Positions 6,678-14,933 of a stretch of 32,191 nucleotides of DNA are shown here, one piece after another; within the stretch, counting starts at the first letter, position 1; the number at the start of each line of letters is the position of its first letter. The notes under the pieces were generated by a model. It was given only the letters and a program-made list of their open reading frames with translations, was not told the origin of the DNA and did no database searches. This stretch comes from DASRAA01 sp036512955 (GTDB lineage: Bacteria; Acidobacteriota; Terriglobia; Terriglobales; Acidobacteriaceae). The translations under genes and the position numbers were made by a program. Location: assembly GCA_036512955.1 (NCBI GenBank), contig DATBZX010000289.1, positions 1 through 32,191 on the forward strand, given 5' to 3'.

Positions 6678-8768
6678 TCACTCATACTTCAGGGCGTAAA
6701 TGTTCGAGTTGAAACGAGAGCAAGTAATCATGATCGCCCCATCCGGTGCGGTATTCCACGCGAAACACCCCGGGAGCGCAACGACGTCACCGAGAGACAG
6801 AACCTCCTCAGCAGCACCATCAGGGACCCGAATCCGTAACACCGAGCCGTTTTCGCCGTAGAAATTCACATACGCCCACTTCCCGTCGGGTGACCAAAAT
6901 GGGGCTCCCAATTGCTTCTGCGAGTTCTCCAGCAAAACCCGCCACTTTGAGTTGGCAAATTCGAACATCGCCAGCTTGTGTTCGTCGATGGAGAGCGCCA
7001 GGAATCGCCGGCCATCGGGTGACAAGCGTGGACTGAACCATCCTTCCGAGCCAGGAACCTGGGAAATGGAGTTGGTCTGCAGGTTGTGGATGTAAATCGC
7101 CCGCGGAGACTCAGGCTCGGCAAAGTATCGGGGCGGCTGTCCGAACAGGATCGATTGATTGTCCGGCATCCAGTTGGGGTCAGCTTGACTAATGATTGAC
7201 ACGTTGAGCTCGTGCAGTGCACCACCCTCGGCAGACACCCAGTAGATCTTCCACGGCCGGTCGGGCCACTTGGCCATCATGGCAATGCGTTTTCCATCCA
7301 GAGAGTAGCGGGCGAAATTCACATTCAACTTCGGGTCCGTCAGCTGCAGCCACTCGCTGCCGTCGCTGCGTGTGCGCCAGAGAATGCTTTGCGAGGTGTG
7401 AACCTGGCAGAATGCCATCCATTTGCCGTCCGGCGAGAAATCGGGAACTTGAACGCTGAGTTCGCGCAGAACCGGCGTAAGTTGACGACGGGCAAGATCT
7501 AACTTGAATACCAGTCCTGAGCTTTCGTGCGCGACGGTAAAAAGCGTATCGTCCAGCGGGCTGGCAGTTGCAGCAAGTATCTCCACGCCACCCCCGCTGA
7601 ATGGGTACGGTTTTCCAGATCCAAACGTTGACCAGCTCTCGGTGGCGACCCAATAGTTAGTCCGCTGGTCACGAAACTCGCGGAAAACGTAGTGCCGGCC
7701 ATCCCTGGTCCAGGTTCCACAGCAGGTGTTCGTGAGCACCCCGAACTTCATCGCAACTGGGGGTCGCTTACCGTCACGGTGGGCTTCCCATATCGAAGAG
7801 ACGATAGTTTTGGGATCGTACACGGTATAGCGCAGGCGCTGGCCGTCGGGCGACCATCGAATCCATTGCACACTCCCACCTGCGTCGAGCAACCGGTGGG
7901 GGGTTGCGCCTTCATCTTCCGTCAGGTAGATAGCCTCCTTTTGCGAAAAGGCAATGGTCTTACCATCGGGTGACCAGGCCGCGAAATCCGCTTCGATGTC
8001 CCCCAATGGCCGCGCTGGACCGCCGTTGGTTGGCAGCAGCCAGATACGGCCAGTATTCCCGAGTGCCGGCCGAGGTTCGTTGACCAGCAAGGTCGAACCA
8101 TCCGGTGAAATGTGGAGTATCGACGGCAAGTGAAACCGGGTGGCATAACTGCTCTCCGCTCCTCCCCCTACTGGAACCGAGTAGAGGTGACCGTCATAGA
8201 ACTTGAAGTAGTACACCCGTCGGCCATCGGTTTCGACGGTGGGGCCAGGTACTACATTGCCGGAAAAGGTCAATTGCTTGGTGGTGGACACCTGCAAATG
8301 CGAAGGATGCGAGAGTTTCTGAATGATCAGAAAAGCCGCCGCAGTAACAATGGCGACGGCAACGACCAGAATGGGTGTGCGGAATCTCCACCGAGTTTGC
8401 GAAGGAGTCGGCGCTATGATCGCTGCTGCCGCATCGTGATTCAGCGGCGCCAGAAACCGATAGCCCTTGCGTGGGATGGTCTCGATGTAACGCGGCGTAT
8501 CAGCATCGTCGCCCAACGCGTCGCGAATCTTCTTGATGGCGGTGTTCAGTCCGTGCTCGAAATCAACGAACGTACCGTCGGGCCAAAGCTGCTGACGAAG
8601 TTGTTCGCGAGTGACGATTTCTCCAGGATGCTCGAGCAGGGTACACAGTATCTGGAAGGGCTGCTCCTGCAGCTTGAGGTGGACGCCGTTCTTGCGTAAC
8701 TCGGCGGTGTCGACGGCCAGCTCGAATGGGCCGAAGCGGTATATGCGTGGGCAGACAGTCTCCTCCAT
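6678..8768 (-). CDS. Winged-helix membrane regulator with TolB-like propeller
   Basis: This 696-aa one-component regulator has an N-terminal OmpR/CadC-type winged helix (about 8-105; YRFGPFELAVDTAELRKNG, then EHPGEIVTREQLRQQLWPDG and ETIPRKGYRFLAPL). A single transmembrane helix follows (about 129-150, ILVVAVAIVTAAAFLII). The periplasmic part is a long PD40/WD40-like propeller with recurring SPDG turns (for example AAWSPDGKTIAFS and PFWSPDGKWAYV). The layout suggests sensing outside the membrane and DNA binding inside, as in CadC. Such proteins are abundant in Acidobacteriota. It is encoded alone, divergent from the next gene; its targets and ligand are unknown. Confidence 0.87.
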   Translation of the reverse strand: MEETVCPRIYRFGPFELAVDTAELRKNGVHLKLQEQPFQILCTLLEHPGEIVTREQLRQQLWPDGTFVDFEHGLNTAIKKIRDALGDDADTPRYIETIPRKGYRFLAPLNHDAAAAIIAPTPSQTRWRFRTPILVVAVAIVTAAAFLIIQKLSHPSHLQVSTTKQLTFSGNVVPGPTVETDGRRVYYFKFYDGHLYSVPVGGGAESSYATRFHLPSILHISPDGSTLLVNEPRPALGNTGRIWLLPTNGGPARPLGDIEADFAAWSPDGKTIAFSQKEAIYLTEDEGATPHRLLDAGGSVQWIRWSPDGQRLRYTVYDPKTIVSSIWEAHRDGKRPPVAMKFGVLTNTCCGTWTRDGRHYVFREFRDQRTNYWVATESWSTFGSGKPYPFSGGGVEILAATASPLDDTLFTVAHESSGLVFKLDLARRQLTPVLRELSVQVPDFSPDGKWMAFCQVHTSQSILWRTRSDGSEWLQLTDPKLNVNFARYSLDGKRIAMMAKWPDRPWKIYWVSAEGGALHELNVSIISQADPNWMPDNQSILFGQPPRYFAEPESPRAIYIHNLQTNSISQVPGSEGWFSPRLSPDGRRFLALSIDEHKLAMFEFANSKWRVLLENSQKQLGAPFWSPDGKWAYVNFYGENGSVLRIRVPDGAAEEVLSLGDVVALPGCFAWNTAPDGAIMITCSRFNSNIYALKYE

Positions 8769-9070
8769 ACGTCACCCGTCTGCGCCAAGCGTAGCACTGG
8801 ACGGGGAGCACAATTCCATACTTGTTTGTCGATTCAGGATGCTTTTCCCGTTTCGGAAATGGGCTGGTCGCGCTGCGGATTATGTCGAACGGCCCGCACC
8901 CGCTCTCGGAGTGCGGTATATATCCGCCAGTAAGAGCTGCGTTTCCCGTCGCTTAACGGGATATCTGCGTTTTATCTCCGAACGATTGCCAGTGCATTGA
9001 TCACGAAAGCGAACTGCCGCATAGTGCCCACAGTTTTATAGAAATTCCAGGAACCAAGAAGGAGGAGGTT
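8769..9070. other. Divergent intergenic region with dyads
   Basis: No gene is seen. It carries the near-palindrome CCCGTTTCGGAAATGGG (around 8848-8864), a GCGG-TATATAT-CCGC dyad near 8920 and a TCCCGT/ACGGGA hairpin near 8945-8962. It is the shared control region of the two divergent genes. Confidence 0.4.
8997..9025 (+). promoter_or_regulatory. Candidate promoter for the 9071 gene
   Basis: TTGATC (8997-9002) and CATAGT (9020-9025) are spaced by 17 bp, leaving a leader of about 40 nt before the ATG. This is a weak visual match. Confidence 0.3.
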
Positions 9071-9484
9071 ATGAAACGCAAAGCAATCGCACTTCTGGTC
9101 GTGATGGTTGGGATCGCCATCGGCGTGGCGAGCGCGCAGTCAACCGTGCCACTGACATTCAGGACGCCGTTTCCCTTCGTGGTCGGCGATCAACTGATGC
9201 CGGCAGGCGAATACACCATGGAGGTTCCGACCGCCACGGGAACTCTCGCGTTCCGCAACAGAGCTGACGGCAACGCCTGCGCCTGGGTCAACAACGTGCC
9301 GCTAGAGAAGCTTGAAACCGAAGACCGCTACAGGCTCGTCTTCCATCGCTACGGCGACCGCCACTATCTGAGCGAGATATGGGTGCCTGGTTTTAAGATT
9401 GGCCGGATGATCGTCCAGCACCCCTCCGAACAGCAGGTGGCGAAGCACATTGAACCGCAGCACGTCACCCTGATGCTGTACTGA
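9071..9484 (+). CDS. Small secreted protein of unknown function
   Basis: This 137-aa protein has a clear signal peptide (MKRKAIALLVVMVGIAIGVASAQ; cleavage likely after ASA, near residue 22). The mature part begins STVPLTFRTPFPFVVGDQLM and contains PAGEYTMEV and HYLSEIWVPG. I recognise the pattern from acidobacterial secreted proteins but know no function. AAGGAGGAGG just before the ATG is one of the strongest ribosome sites in the window, suggesting high expression. It may be under control of the divergent membrane regulator, which is inference from position. There are no cysteines suggesting a metal site. Confidence 0.75.
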   Translation: MKRKAIALLVVMVGIAIGVASAQSTVPLTFRTPFPFVVGDQLMPAGEYTMEVPTATGTLAFRNRADGNACAWVNNVPLEKLETEDRYRLVFHRYGDRHYLSEIWVPGFKIGRMIVQHPSEQQVAKHIEPQHVTLMLY

Positions 9485-9604
9485 GCGGCAGGTCGAAGCG
9501 AGGCATGATACGAAGGCCGGGCGTGGAACCCCGCCGTTTTCCTTATCAGGAATCGCTCGGCCGCGGGACGAACCACTTCGTCGAACTCACTGGGTTCGTC
9601 CGGA

Positions 9605-10915
9605 TCACGCCTCCGCGCGATGCAGCCTCCTCCAGGCGAAGCGCACGGGAAAGAACAGGACCGCACCCCACAGCAGCAATGTTGGTCCCCACGACATGAG
9701 GAAGATCAGCAAACTGACGATGCCATCGACTACGCTGCGATAACCTTCCACCGCGGCGTTGTGGAATTGCGTGCCGACCGAAGGTGGCATGACTTGAAGC
9801 TGCGACTTGTGCTCTTCGCTGAACGACACGCTCAGGGTGCCGAAGTCCACGCGCTGATTGAGGCTCTTCTGTTCGGCTTCCATGCGCTCGATCTCTTCTC
9901 GGACCTCGCTGATCTTTTCCTCCACGGTCACGACTTCGTCGAGCTTTCCGGTTTGGCGGCGCAACAATTCGGTCAGCCGCTGCTCGGTGTTGCGGGCGTT
10001 GGTGAGACGCGCCTGCAGATCGATGTACTGCGCGGTGACTTCCTCGCCGCTCTGCGATTCGGACTCGACGCGGCCCAGTTCTTTCACATCGGCGATGGCG
10101 GCATCCAGTTGATTGGCGGGCACGCGCAACGTCGCAGAGAACTTACGATCGGCCCCTTCGGGAGCGCTGGTGGCCATCTCGCCGACAAAACCGCCGTGAC
10201 GCTGCAGAATGTCCTGCAGCCGCTTTTGCGACGAATCGAAATCCTTGACGATGAGGGTGAGCTGCGCGGTGCGGGCGATCATCGGCTTCGCTGCGACCGA
10301 ATTGAATGTAACCGCAGAATGGACACTATCGGCACGCGAACTGGGAGCGGGCGGTGCGGCCATGGACGTAGTCGCGTTGAGTCGAAGGTTGGAGCCAACT
10401 TCGGCCTGCGCGGCCAGCAATTTGTCGCGATCGCTGACTTCTGCCGTCCCGAGACGGCGCGACGATGCAGCCATGGGCTGGGTTTCTACCGCCTGACGTT
10501 GCGCCGCCACCATCGATTTGTACTGCGGCCCTGCGCTGTAACGAGCGGTAGTCATGAGCGCTACCATGGTCACCAGCACCAGCGCGGCTCCGCCAGCTGC
10601 CAACGCCCAGCGCGGGATGCGGAACGCGCCGAACGGATCGCGCCAGAACGAACCGCCGAGCTTCGCATCCCATGCGAACTTGGCTTCGTGCTGCTCCAGC
10701 GCCGCCGTGATCGCCGGAGTCATTGGTGACTCAACGGCGTCGATCTTCCAATCCGCCATCTGCCGCGAAACGCTTTGCAGGTCGGCCGCCAGCGCCTGGC
10801 ACTCGCGGCACTCGCGCAAATGTTCGGCTGCCTTGGCTGCGGTTTCACCCGTGAGCTCGCCGTCGAGGTAAGCCATCACTTCTTCTTGTTCCAGTGGATG
10901 TGTTTTGTTTTGCAT
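9605..10915 (-). CDS. Anti-sigma zinc-finger protein fused to DUF4349
   Basis: This 436-aa membrane protein begins with a zf-HC2 anti-sigma domain (about residues 8-48) whose zinc motif is HLRECRECQ (His-X3-Cys-X2-Cys). A membrane helix follows (about 100-120, WALAAGGAALVLVTMVALM), then a DUF4349 region with a predicted coiled coil (KLDEVVTVEEKISEVREEIE) and a final hydrophobic segment (SLLIFLMSWGPTLLLWGAVL). I chose ATG 10915 because the sigma gene's TGA ends one base before it and GGGGGAGG precedes it; the longer frame to 10966 lies inside the sigma gene. It probably holds the upstream ECF sigma factor at the membrane and releases it on envelope stress. That role is family-based inference. 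Confidence 0.87.
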   Translation of the reverse strand: MQNKTHPLEQEEVMAYLDGELTGETAAKAAEHLRECRECQALAADLQSVSRQMADWKIDAVESPMTPAITAALEQHEAKFAWDAKLGGSFWRDPFGAFRIPRWALAAGGAALVLVTMVALMTTARYSAGPQYKSMVAAQRQAVETQPMAASSRRLGTAEVSDRDKLLAAQAEVGSNLRLNATTSMAAPPAPSSRADSVHSAVTFNSVAAKPMIARTAQLTLIVKDFDSSQKRLQDILQRHGGFVGEMATSAPEGADRKFSATLRVPANQLDAAIADVKELGRVESESQSGEEVTAQYIDLQARLTNARNTEQRLTELLRRQTGKLDEVVTVEEKISEVREEIERMEAEQKSLNQRVDFGTLSVSFSEEHKSQLQVMPPSVGTQFHNAAVEGYRSVVDGIVSLLIFLMSWGPTLLLWGAVLFFPVRFAWRRLHRAEA

Positions 10916-10916
10916 C

Positions 10917-11552
10917 TCAGGCCTCCCCCTCGACCGGATTGGCCACCCGGGATCCACTCGTTTCATTGCCAGCCGAGGCGGATTGCAGCTTCGCGCCCGG
11001 GGCCAGGTGTTCCTTCAGCGCCATGCGGGCACGGAACAGCCGCGATCGCACCGTGTTCAACGGCAAGTGCAGCAGTTCGGCAATGTCGCTATAACTCAAC
11101 TGCTCGTACTCGCGCAACATCAGGATTTCCCTTTCCGTCTCGTCTAACTTCTGCAGGCCCTCGCGCACCCAGAGCGCACGTTCGGTGGAGGCATGCGCCA
11201 CCGGCTCCGCAATGGAATCGAGGCCGGGCCCGTCATGCGCGTGCTTGCGCCGCTCCGACATCAGCAGCTTCAGCGCGATGGCATAGAGGTACGTCCGCAC
11301 CAGCGCGCGAGGCTGGTAGCGCTCAGCGCCGCGGATCACGACCAGGAAGGTTTCCTGCGCCAGGTCTTCGGCGCGCAACTCGCTGTCGAGCCGCCGCCGG
11401 AAGAATTCGAAGAGCGGCCCCCGGTATCGTGTGTACAACTCGTCGAACGCCTCGCGCGATCCTTGCTGGAACGCGAGCATCAGGACTTCATCGCTGGTCA
11501 TGGTTGCCGGTGCATCTCCTTCGGCATCGCCCGTACAACTCGCATGGTTCAT
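10917..11552 (-). CDS. ECF-type RNA polymerase sigma factor
   Basis: This 211-aa sigma-70 family protein has region 2 (about 25-95: GSREAFDELYTRYRGPLFEF then LRAEDLAQETFLVVIRGAER) and region 4 (about 130-185: ERALWVREGLQKLDETEREI, LSYSDIAELLHLPLNTVRSR), with no regions 1 or 3, which is the ECF class. The anti-sigma gene follows after one base, so the pair is translationally coupled. ATG 11552 has only a weak ribosome site; ATG 11501 (MTSDEVLMLAF) is the alternative, with AAGGAG farther upstream. The ~25-residue tail after region 4 is low-complexity. The regulon is unknown. Confidence 0.92.
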   Translation of the reverse strand: MNHASCTGDAEGDAPATMTSDEVLMLAFQQGSREAFDELYTRYRGPLFEFFRRRLDSELRAEDLAQETFLVVIRGAERYQPRALVRTYLYAIALKLLMSERRKHAHDGPGLDSIAEPVAHASTERALWVREGLQKLDETEREILMLREYEQLSYSDIAELLHLPLNTVRSRLFRARMALKEHLAPGAKLQSASAGNETSGSRVANPVEGEA

Positions 11553-11628
11553 ACCTGTAATGCCGCCAGCGGGAGAAAAGTTCCCAGAAAACGAAAATAA
11601 GCAGAATTCGGGGCTTTGGATTCCCCGA

Positions 11629-11656
11629 AGTATAGAACCGAAAACGGAGAATGCAA
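11629..11656 (-). promoter_or_regulatory. Promoter for sigma/anti-sigma operon
   Basis: On the minus strand TTGCAT (11656-11651) and TATACT (11634-11629) are 16 bp apart. A 7-bp stem (TTCGGGG/CCCCGAA, 11607-11629) overlaps the start region. Nearer the gene, GGGAACTT (about 11584-11577) resembles an ECF -35 and may be an autoregulatory site; its -10 is unconvincing. Confidence 0.4.
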
Positions 11657-11675
11657 GCGTCGAACGGAAGATGAA

Positions 11676-12248
11676 CTATTCGCTCGCCAGCCGAAGCCGA
11701 TACAGACTCAGCGCGGCATCGCCCTGCACGATCTTCCGATACCGCACCAGTGCACCGAACCTCTCGCCAAGCTCATACCTTTTTTCGTGCTCGGCGAGGA
11801 CGATGGACGACGAGCCGACCAGTCGTGAGTGGCCGAGGAATTCCAGAGTGCGCTCGTAGGCTCCGCGCATGTGGTAGGGCGGATCGAGGAAGCAGAAGTC
11901 GCACACCTCGGCGGAGGCATCGAGCAGGGGCAACGCTTGGGCGACCTCACGTTCCTGCACTTCGTATCCCGAATCGATCTTCAACGCCTGCAGGTTCTCG
12001 CGTAGCAGGCGCGCGTGCTTCTTTTCCGACTCAACGAAATACACCTGGCTGGCTCCGCGGCTGATGGCCTCGATGCCCACCGCGCCGGTTCCAGCGAACA
12101 GGTCGAGCCAGACGCTGCCATCGAGCCTACTCGCCGACGCCAGCACGCTAAACAGCGTCTCGCGCAGGCGGTCGCTGGTCGGACGCAGATCGAGTCCGGG
12201 TAGCGATTTCAGCGGACGGCTGCGAAATTGTCCGGCGATGATGCGCAT
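11676..12248 (-). CDS. rsmD: 16S rRNA (guanine-966 N2)-methyltransferase
   Basis: RsmD methylates the amino group of G966 in 16S rRNA, acting on the assembling small subunit. The 190-aa protein opens with MRIIAGQFRSRPLKSLPG and LRPTSDRLRETLFSVL, the RsmD N-terminal signature, followed by the SAM motif DLFAGTGAVGIEAISRGA and the catalytic DPPY (residues 122-125). Length matches the family. ATG 12248 has no clear ribosome site but is exactly where the family starts. In many genomes rsmD is followed by coaD; here it is not. Confidence is high. Confidence 0.93.
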   Translation of the reverse strand: MRIIAGQFRSRPLKSLPGLDLRPTSDRLRETLFSVLASASRLDGSVWLDLFAGTGAVGIEAISRGASQVYFVESEKKHARLLRENLQALKIDSGYEVQEREVAQALPLLDASAEVCDFCFLDPPYHMRGAYERTLEFLGHSRLVGSSSIVLAEHEKRYELGERFGALVRYRKIVQGDAALSLYRLRLASE

Positions 12249-12344
12249 GGGGTTATCTCAGTAAGCAGGCCTATGCAAACCAGTCTCTGTAATAGGTATC
12301 CGCAAACCGAGTGTATAGAATAAAGGTAGAGGGACGCGCACTGC

Positions 12345-13457
12345 ATGAGAGGCTGGTCATTTCCGGCGGGCAAGCTGTTCGGTGTGGACATCCGCATCCA
12401 CATCACGTTTCTGTTCCTGCTGGGCTTTGTGTGGTTTTCCGAATCGCTTACCATGGGCGCCTCGGGCCCGGGACGCGGACTGGCGCTGGTAGGCATCATC
12501 TTTGGATGCGTGGTGCTGCACGAACTGGCGCACGCGGTGGTAGCGAAACACAATGGCATCGCCGTGCGCTCGATTATTCTGCTGCCCATCGGCGGCGTCA
12601 CCCTAATGGAAGACACCAGCCGCGTGAAACCTGATCCGTCGCGGGACATTCGCGTTTCGGTGGCCGGTCCGGTGGCGAACCTCATCATCGCGGCCATCGC
12701 CGGCGGCGTGATTCTCGCCTTCTTCCCGCAGGTGAAACTGTGGGCGCAACCCTACGTACACGCCAACAATCTGCCGCGCAGCCTGTTCTGGGGCAACCTG
12801 TTTCTCGGCGCATTCAACTTGCTGCCTGCGTATCCCATGGACGGCGGACGCATCCTTCGAGCGCTGCTGGCCGAGCGCATGGAGTACGTGCAAGCCACCC
12901 GTCGCGCTGTCACCATCGGCCAGGGTTTCGCCATGGCGCTGATGATGATCGGCCTGGTGTGGAACGTGTGGCTGGTGCTGATGGGCTTCTTCCTCTTTCT
13001 CGGCGCGCAAATGGAGGACCGCTCGGTGGTCTTCCAGTCGGTGCTGGAAACCGTGCGCATGGAGCAGGTCATGCTCACGCAATTTTCCATCCTCTCGCCC
13101 GCCGACACGCTGGAGGACGCGCTGACCAAGGCGGTGCACACCTTGCAGGACGACTTTCCGGTGGTGCGCGGGGTCGAGATGGTGGGCGTGATCAGCAAGT
13201 CGCGCATCGTTGACGCCCTGCGCCGGGACGGTAACGGATACGTCCAGCCGGAAATGGTGCGGAGTTTCGAAGTTGCGCAACGCACCGACTCGCTGGCGGA
13301 GGCCTTCCGCAAACTGGGCAGCCGCGGGCTGAGCATGATCCCCGTGGTCGATGGCGGACGCCTAGTGGGGATTGTCACCATGCAGAACCTGATGCACTCC
13401 ATGGCGCTGCTGGCGGAGAGCCGCCGCCTGAAGCGGGCGGAAGAAGAAAACTCGTAA
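12345..13457 (+). CDS. M50 site-2 protease family protein with CBS domains
   Basis: This 370-aa integral-membrane zinc metalloprotease belongs to the SpoIVFB-like branch of site-2 proteases. The zinc motif HELAH (residues 59-63) lies in a membrane helix, and the third ligand Asp166 in NLLPAYPMDGGRILRALL. Both catalytic motifs are intact. After four to six hydrophobic segments the C-terminal third (about 235-365) is a pair of CBS domains (ILSPADTLEDALTKAV and QRTDSLAEAFRKLGSRGLSM) that probably bind an adenine nucleotide and gate activity. Substrates are membrane proteins in this family; none can be named here. The start lies 12 nt after GAGGG. Confidence 0.9.
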   Translation: MRGWSFPAGKLFGVDIRIHITFLFLLGFVWFSESLTMGASGPGRGLALVGIIFGCVVLHELAHAVVAKHNGIAVRSIILLPIGGVTLMEDTSRVKPDPSRDIRVSVAGPVANLIIAAIAGGVILAFFPQVKLWAQPYVHANNLPRSLFWGNLFLGAFNLLPAYPMDGGRILRALLAERMEYVQATRRAVTIGQGFAMALMMIGLVWNVWLVLMGFFLFLGAQMEDRSVVFQSVLETVRMEQVMLTQFSILSPADTLEDALTKAVHTLQDDFPVVRGVEMVGVISKSRIVDALRRDGNGYVQPEMVRSFEVAQRTDSLAEAFRKLGSRGLSMIPVVDGGRLVGIVTMQNLMHSMALLAESRRLKRAEEENS

Positions 13458-13487
13458 CTGGTAATTAGTAATTGGTAGTTGGTAATT
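13456..13487. repeat. Short AT-rich tandem repeat
   Basis: Words of the form GGTAATTAGTAATT and GGTAGTTGGTAATTAG recur four times directly after the protease stop codon. This low-complexity tract has no obvious function. Confidence 0.45.
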
Positions 13488-13609
13488 AGCGACTGGCCTT
13501 CCAGTTCGTTTCACTGCGAAAGAAATAACAGGTCCCTCCGCTCCGTCGCAGGAACGGCGGCTCCGGCCGGGATGACGAACTGAGTCACTTGCCTAACAGC
13601 GGCGACGGG

Positions 13610-13987
13610 TTAGGCCAGGGCGATGACGTCGATTTCTACCAGCACGTCCTTGGGAAGGCGAGCGACCTCGACGGTGGAACGCGCCGGCGGTTCGGCTGAG
13701 AAGTGGCGTCCGTAAACCTCGTTCATGGCGGCGAAATCGTTCATGCTTTTCAGGAACACGGTGGTCTTGACCACCTGCGCCAACGAACTGCCGGCGGCGG
13801 TGAGGATGCCGGTGATGTTTTGCAGCACGCGCTCGGTTTGAGCGGCTACGTCTCCGGCAATGAGTTGCTGGGTGGCGGGATCAAGCGAGATCTGGCCGGA
13901 GAGAAAGATGAGTCCGTTGGCTTTGATGGCTTGGGAGTAAGGTCCGATGGCCTTGGGACCATTGTCGGTGGCGATGACTTCGCGCAT
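13610..13987 (-). CDS. ridA: RidA-family enamine/imine deaminase
   Basis: RidA hydrolyses reactive enamine and imine intermediates released by PLP enzymes such as threonine dehydratase, protecting other PLP enzymes. The 125-aa protein has the family order GPKAIGPYSQAIKANGLIFL, SGQISLDP, TTVFLKSMNDFAAMNEVYG and, near the end, PPARSTVEVARLPKDVLVEI, whose Arg and Glu are the expected active-site residues. ATG 13987 follows GGAGG by four bases; a longer frame to 14044 has no such site and adds non-family residues. It is alone between unrelated genes. Length and motifs fit a complete active protein. Confidence 0.92.
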   Translation of the reverse strand: MREVIATDNGPKAIGPYSQAIKANGLIFLSGQISLDPATQQLIAGDVAAQTERVLQNITGILTAAGSSLAQVVKTTVFLKSMNDFAAMNEVYGRHFSAEPPARSTVEVARLPKDVLVEIDVIALA

Positions 13988-14204
13988 GTGACCTCCAAAA
14001 GATGGCCTAGCGATTGTCGCACAGGAGGAGGGAGAAGGGCACAAGTGCCATTTTGGACACAGAATTGAAAGTAATACTACTGTTATCTTTATAAGGAGAG
14101 CAGTTTTTACGTGTCAACTAGGCGAAATGCAACACTTCTCCCTAATCCGTTGAAAATACGGTTGAAATATTTCTCAAAAGTGGTGTATGTTTTTACCCGT
14201 AATG
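13988..14204. other. AT-rich intergenic stretch
   Basis: No gene is seen. From about 14060 the DNA becomes strikingly AT-rich compared with both flanks and includes a short CCGT/ACGG hairpin near 14146-14160. It leads into the small-RNA candidate. Confidence 0.4.
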
Positions 14205-14297
14205 TGCTATATTGAAACTAGAGTTTAAGAACGGGAAAGCGTAAGATTGGCAGTTCCAAGATTCAGACCCAGCGGATGCTGGGTTTTCGCGTTTTTG
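14205..14297 (+). ncRNA. Candidate small RNA or attenuated leader
   Basis: An extended -10 (TG at 14205-14206, TATATT at 14208-14213) predicts transcription from about 14220. About 50 nt later a perfect 7-bp stem with a GGAT loop (14267-14284) is followed by TTTTCGCGTTTTT. The predicted RNA is about 75 nt, with a weak internal TTGG/CCAA hairpin. It has no reading frame with a ribosome site. It could be a free sRNA or an attenuator ahead of the phosphatase gene. I recognise no known family. Confidence 0.45.
14267..14297 (+). terminator. Intrinsic terminator
   Basis: ACCCAGC (14267-14273) pairs perfectly with GCTGGGT (14278-14284) across a four-base loop; TTTT then TTTTT follow. Confidence 0.7.
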
Positions 14298-14334
14298 GAG
14301 AGAGATTTCCGAAATGGAGAGACAGAAATTTCGC

Positions 14335-14388
14335 GTTTCGAGTGAAACCCGATCTCACTCATTCGAAACACGCGTATGAGTGGAGCAC
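14335..14388 (+). repeat. Two-hairpin element, copy A
   Basis: Hairpin I is GTTTC-GAGT-GAAAC (14335-14348). Hairpin II pairs 14355-14365 with 14373-14383 around a 7-nt loop, and GAGCAC follows. The 54-bp element recurs at 14934-14987 with 47 identical positions. Differences in the hairpin II stem preserve or improve pairing. Confidence 0.6.
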
Positions 14389-14395
14389 ACGGCGC

Positions 14396-14423
14396 TTGGC
14401 GAAAAAAGGGGTGCCTGTAGAAT
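14396..14423 (+). promoter_or_regulatory. Promoter for the phosphatase gene
   Basis: TTGGCG (14396-14401) and TAGAAT (14418-14423) are 16 bp apart. Transcription would begin near 14430, consistent with translation from ATG 14470 and not from the upstream in-frame starts. Confidence 0.4.
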
Positions 14424-14469
14424 GGGCGCTTGGGACCGAGAACAGGGCTTCAAGGGAGCGCAAGCGGGC

Positions 14470-14913
14470 ATGGACATGACCTGGGTGACCGACCGGATCG
14501 CGGTCGGCGGGGGGATCTGGCACGAACGAAACATGATCGACGTGGCGGCGGCCGGGGTAACCCACGTCATCGACATGCAGATCGAGTTCGATGACACGCG
14601 GCTGGCTGAACCCTATGGTGTGAGGGTGCTGTGGAACCCGACGGATGATGACTTCCGGACGAAGTCGGCGGCACTGCTGCAGCGCGGCGTCGATTTTGCG
14701 CTGGGTGCGCTGGAAGAGCCGGACTCGAAGGTGTTTATTCATTGCGCGGCGGGAGTGCATCGCGCGCCGATGATGGCACTGGCGGTGCTGCGGGCAATGG
14801 GATGGACGCTGGAAGACGCGGTGGAAACCATCGCAGAGAAACGCGAAGTAGTGGATTTCGCTGATGTGTACGTGCACAGCGTGGAAGAGTTTATCCGGAG
14901 TTATGAAGGGTGA
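14470..14913 (+). CDS. Dual-specificity protein phosphatase family protein
   Basis: This 147-aa cytoplasmic protein has the cysteine-phosphatase signature FIHCAAGVHRAPMM: nucleophile Cys92, five residues, Arg98. A general-acid candidate lies in NPTDDD (Asp59-61). The first half, WVTDRIAVGGGIWHERN then VTHVIDMQ, matches the opening of small dual-specificity phosphatases. Upstream in-frame starts at 14422 and 14380 exist, but the latter lies inside the two-hairpin element and the former inside the predicted promoter, so I chose 14470. Substrate could be a phosphoprotein or a phosphorylated small molecule. Copies of the two-hairpin element flank the gene on both sides. Confidence 0.83.
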   Translation: MDMTWVTDRIAVGGGIWHERNMIDVAAAGVTHVIDMQIEFDDTRLAEPYGVRVLWNPTDDDFRTKSAALLQRGVDFALGALEEPDSKVFIHCAAGVHRAPMMALAVLRAMGWTLEDAVETIAEKREVVDFADVYVHSVEEFIRSYEG

Positions 14914-14933
14914 GAAGAAGTTTCCAGTTTCTA

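Noticed and set aside
9620..10729. A 369-codon plus-strand frame.
   Set aside because: It is antisense to the anti-sigma/DUF4349 gene, is rich in Arg, His and Gln as expected from a GC-rich shadow frame, and has no recognised motif.
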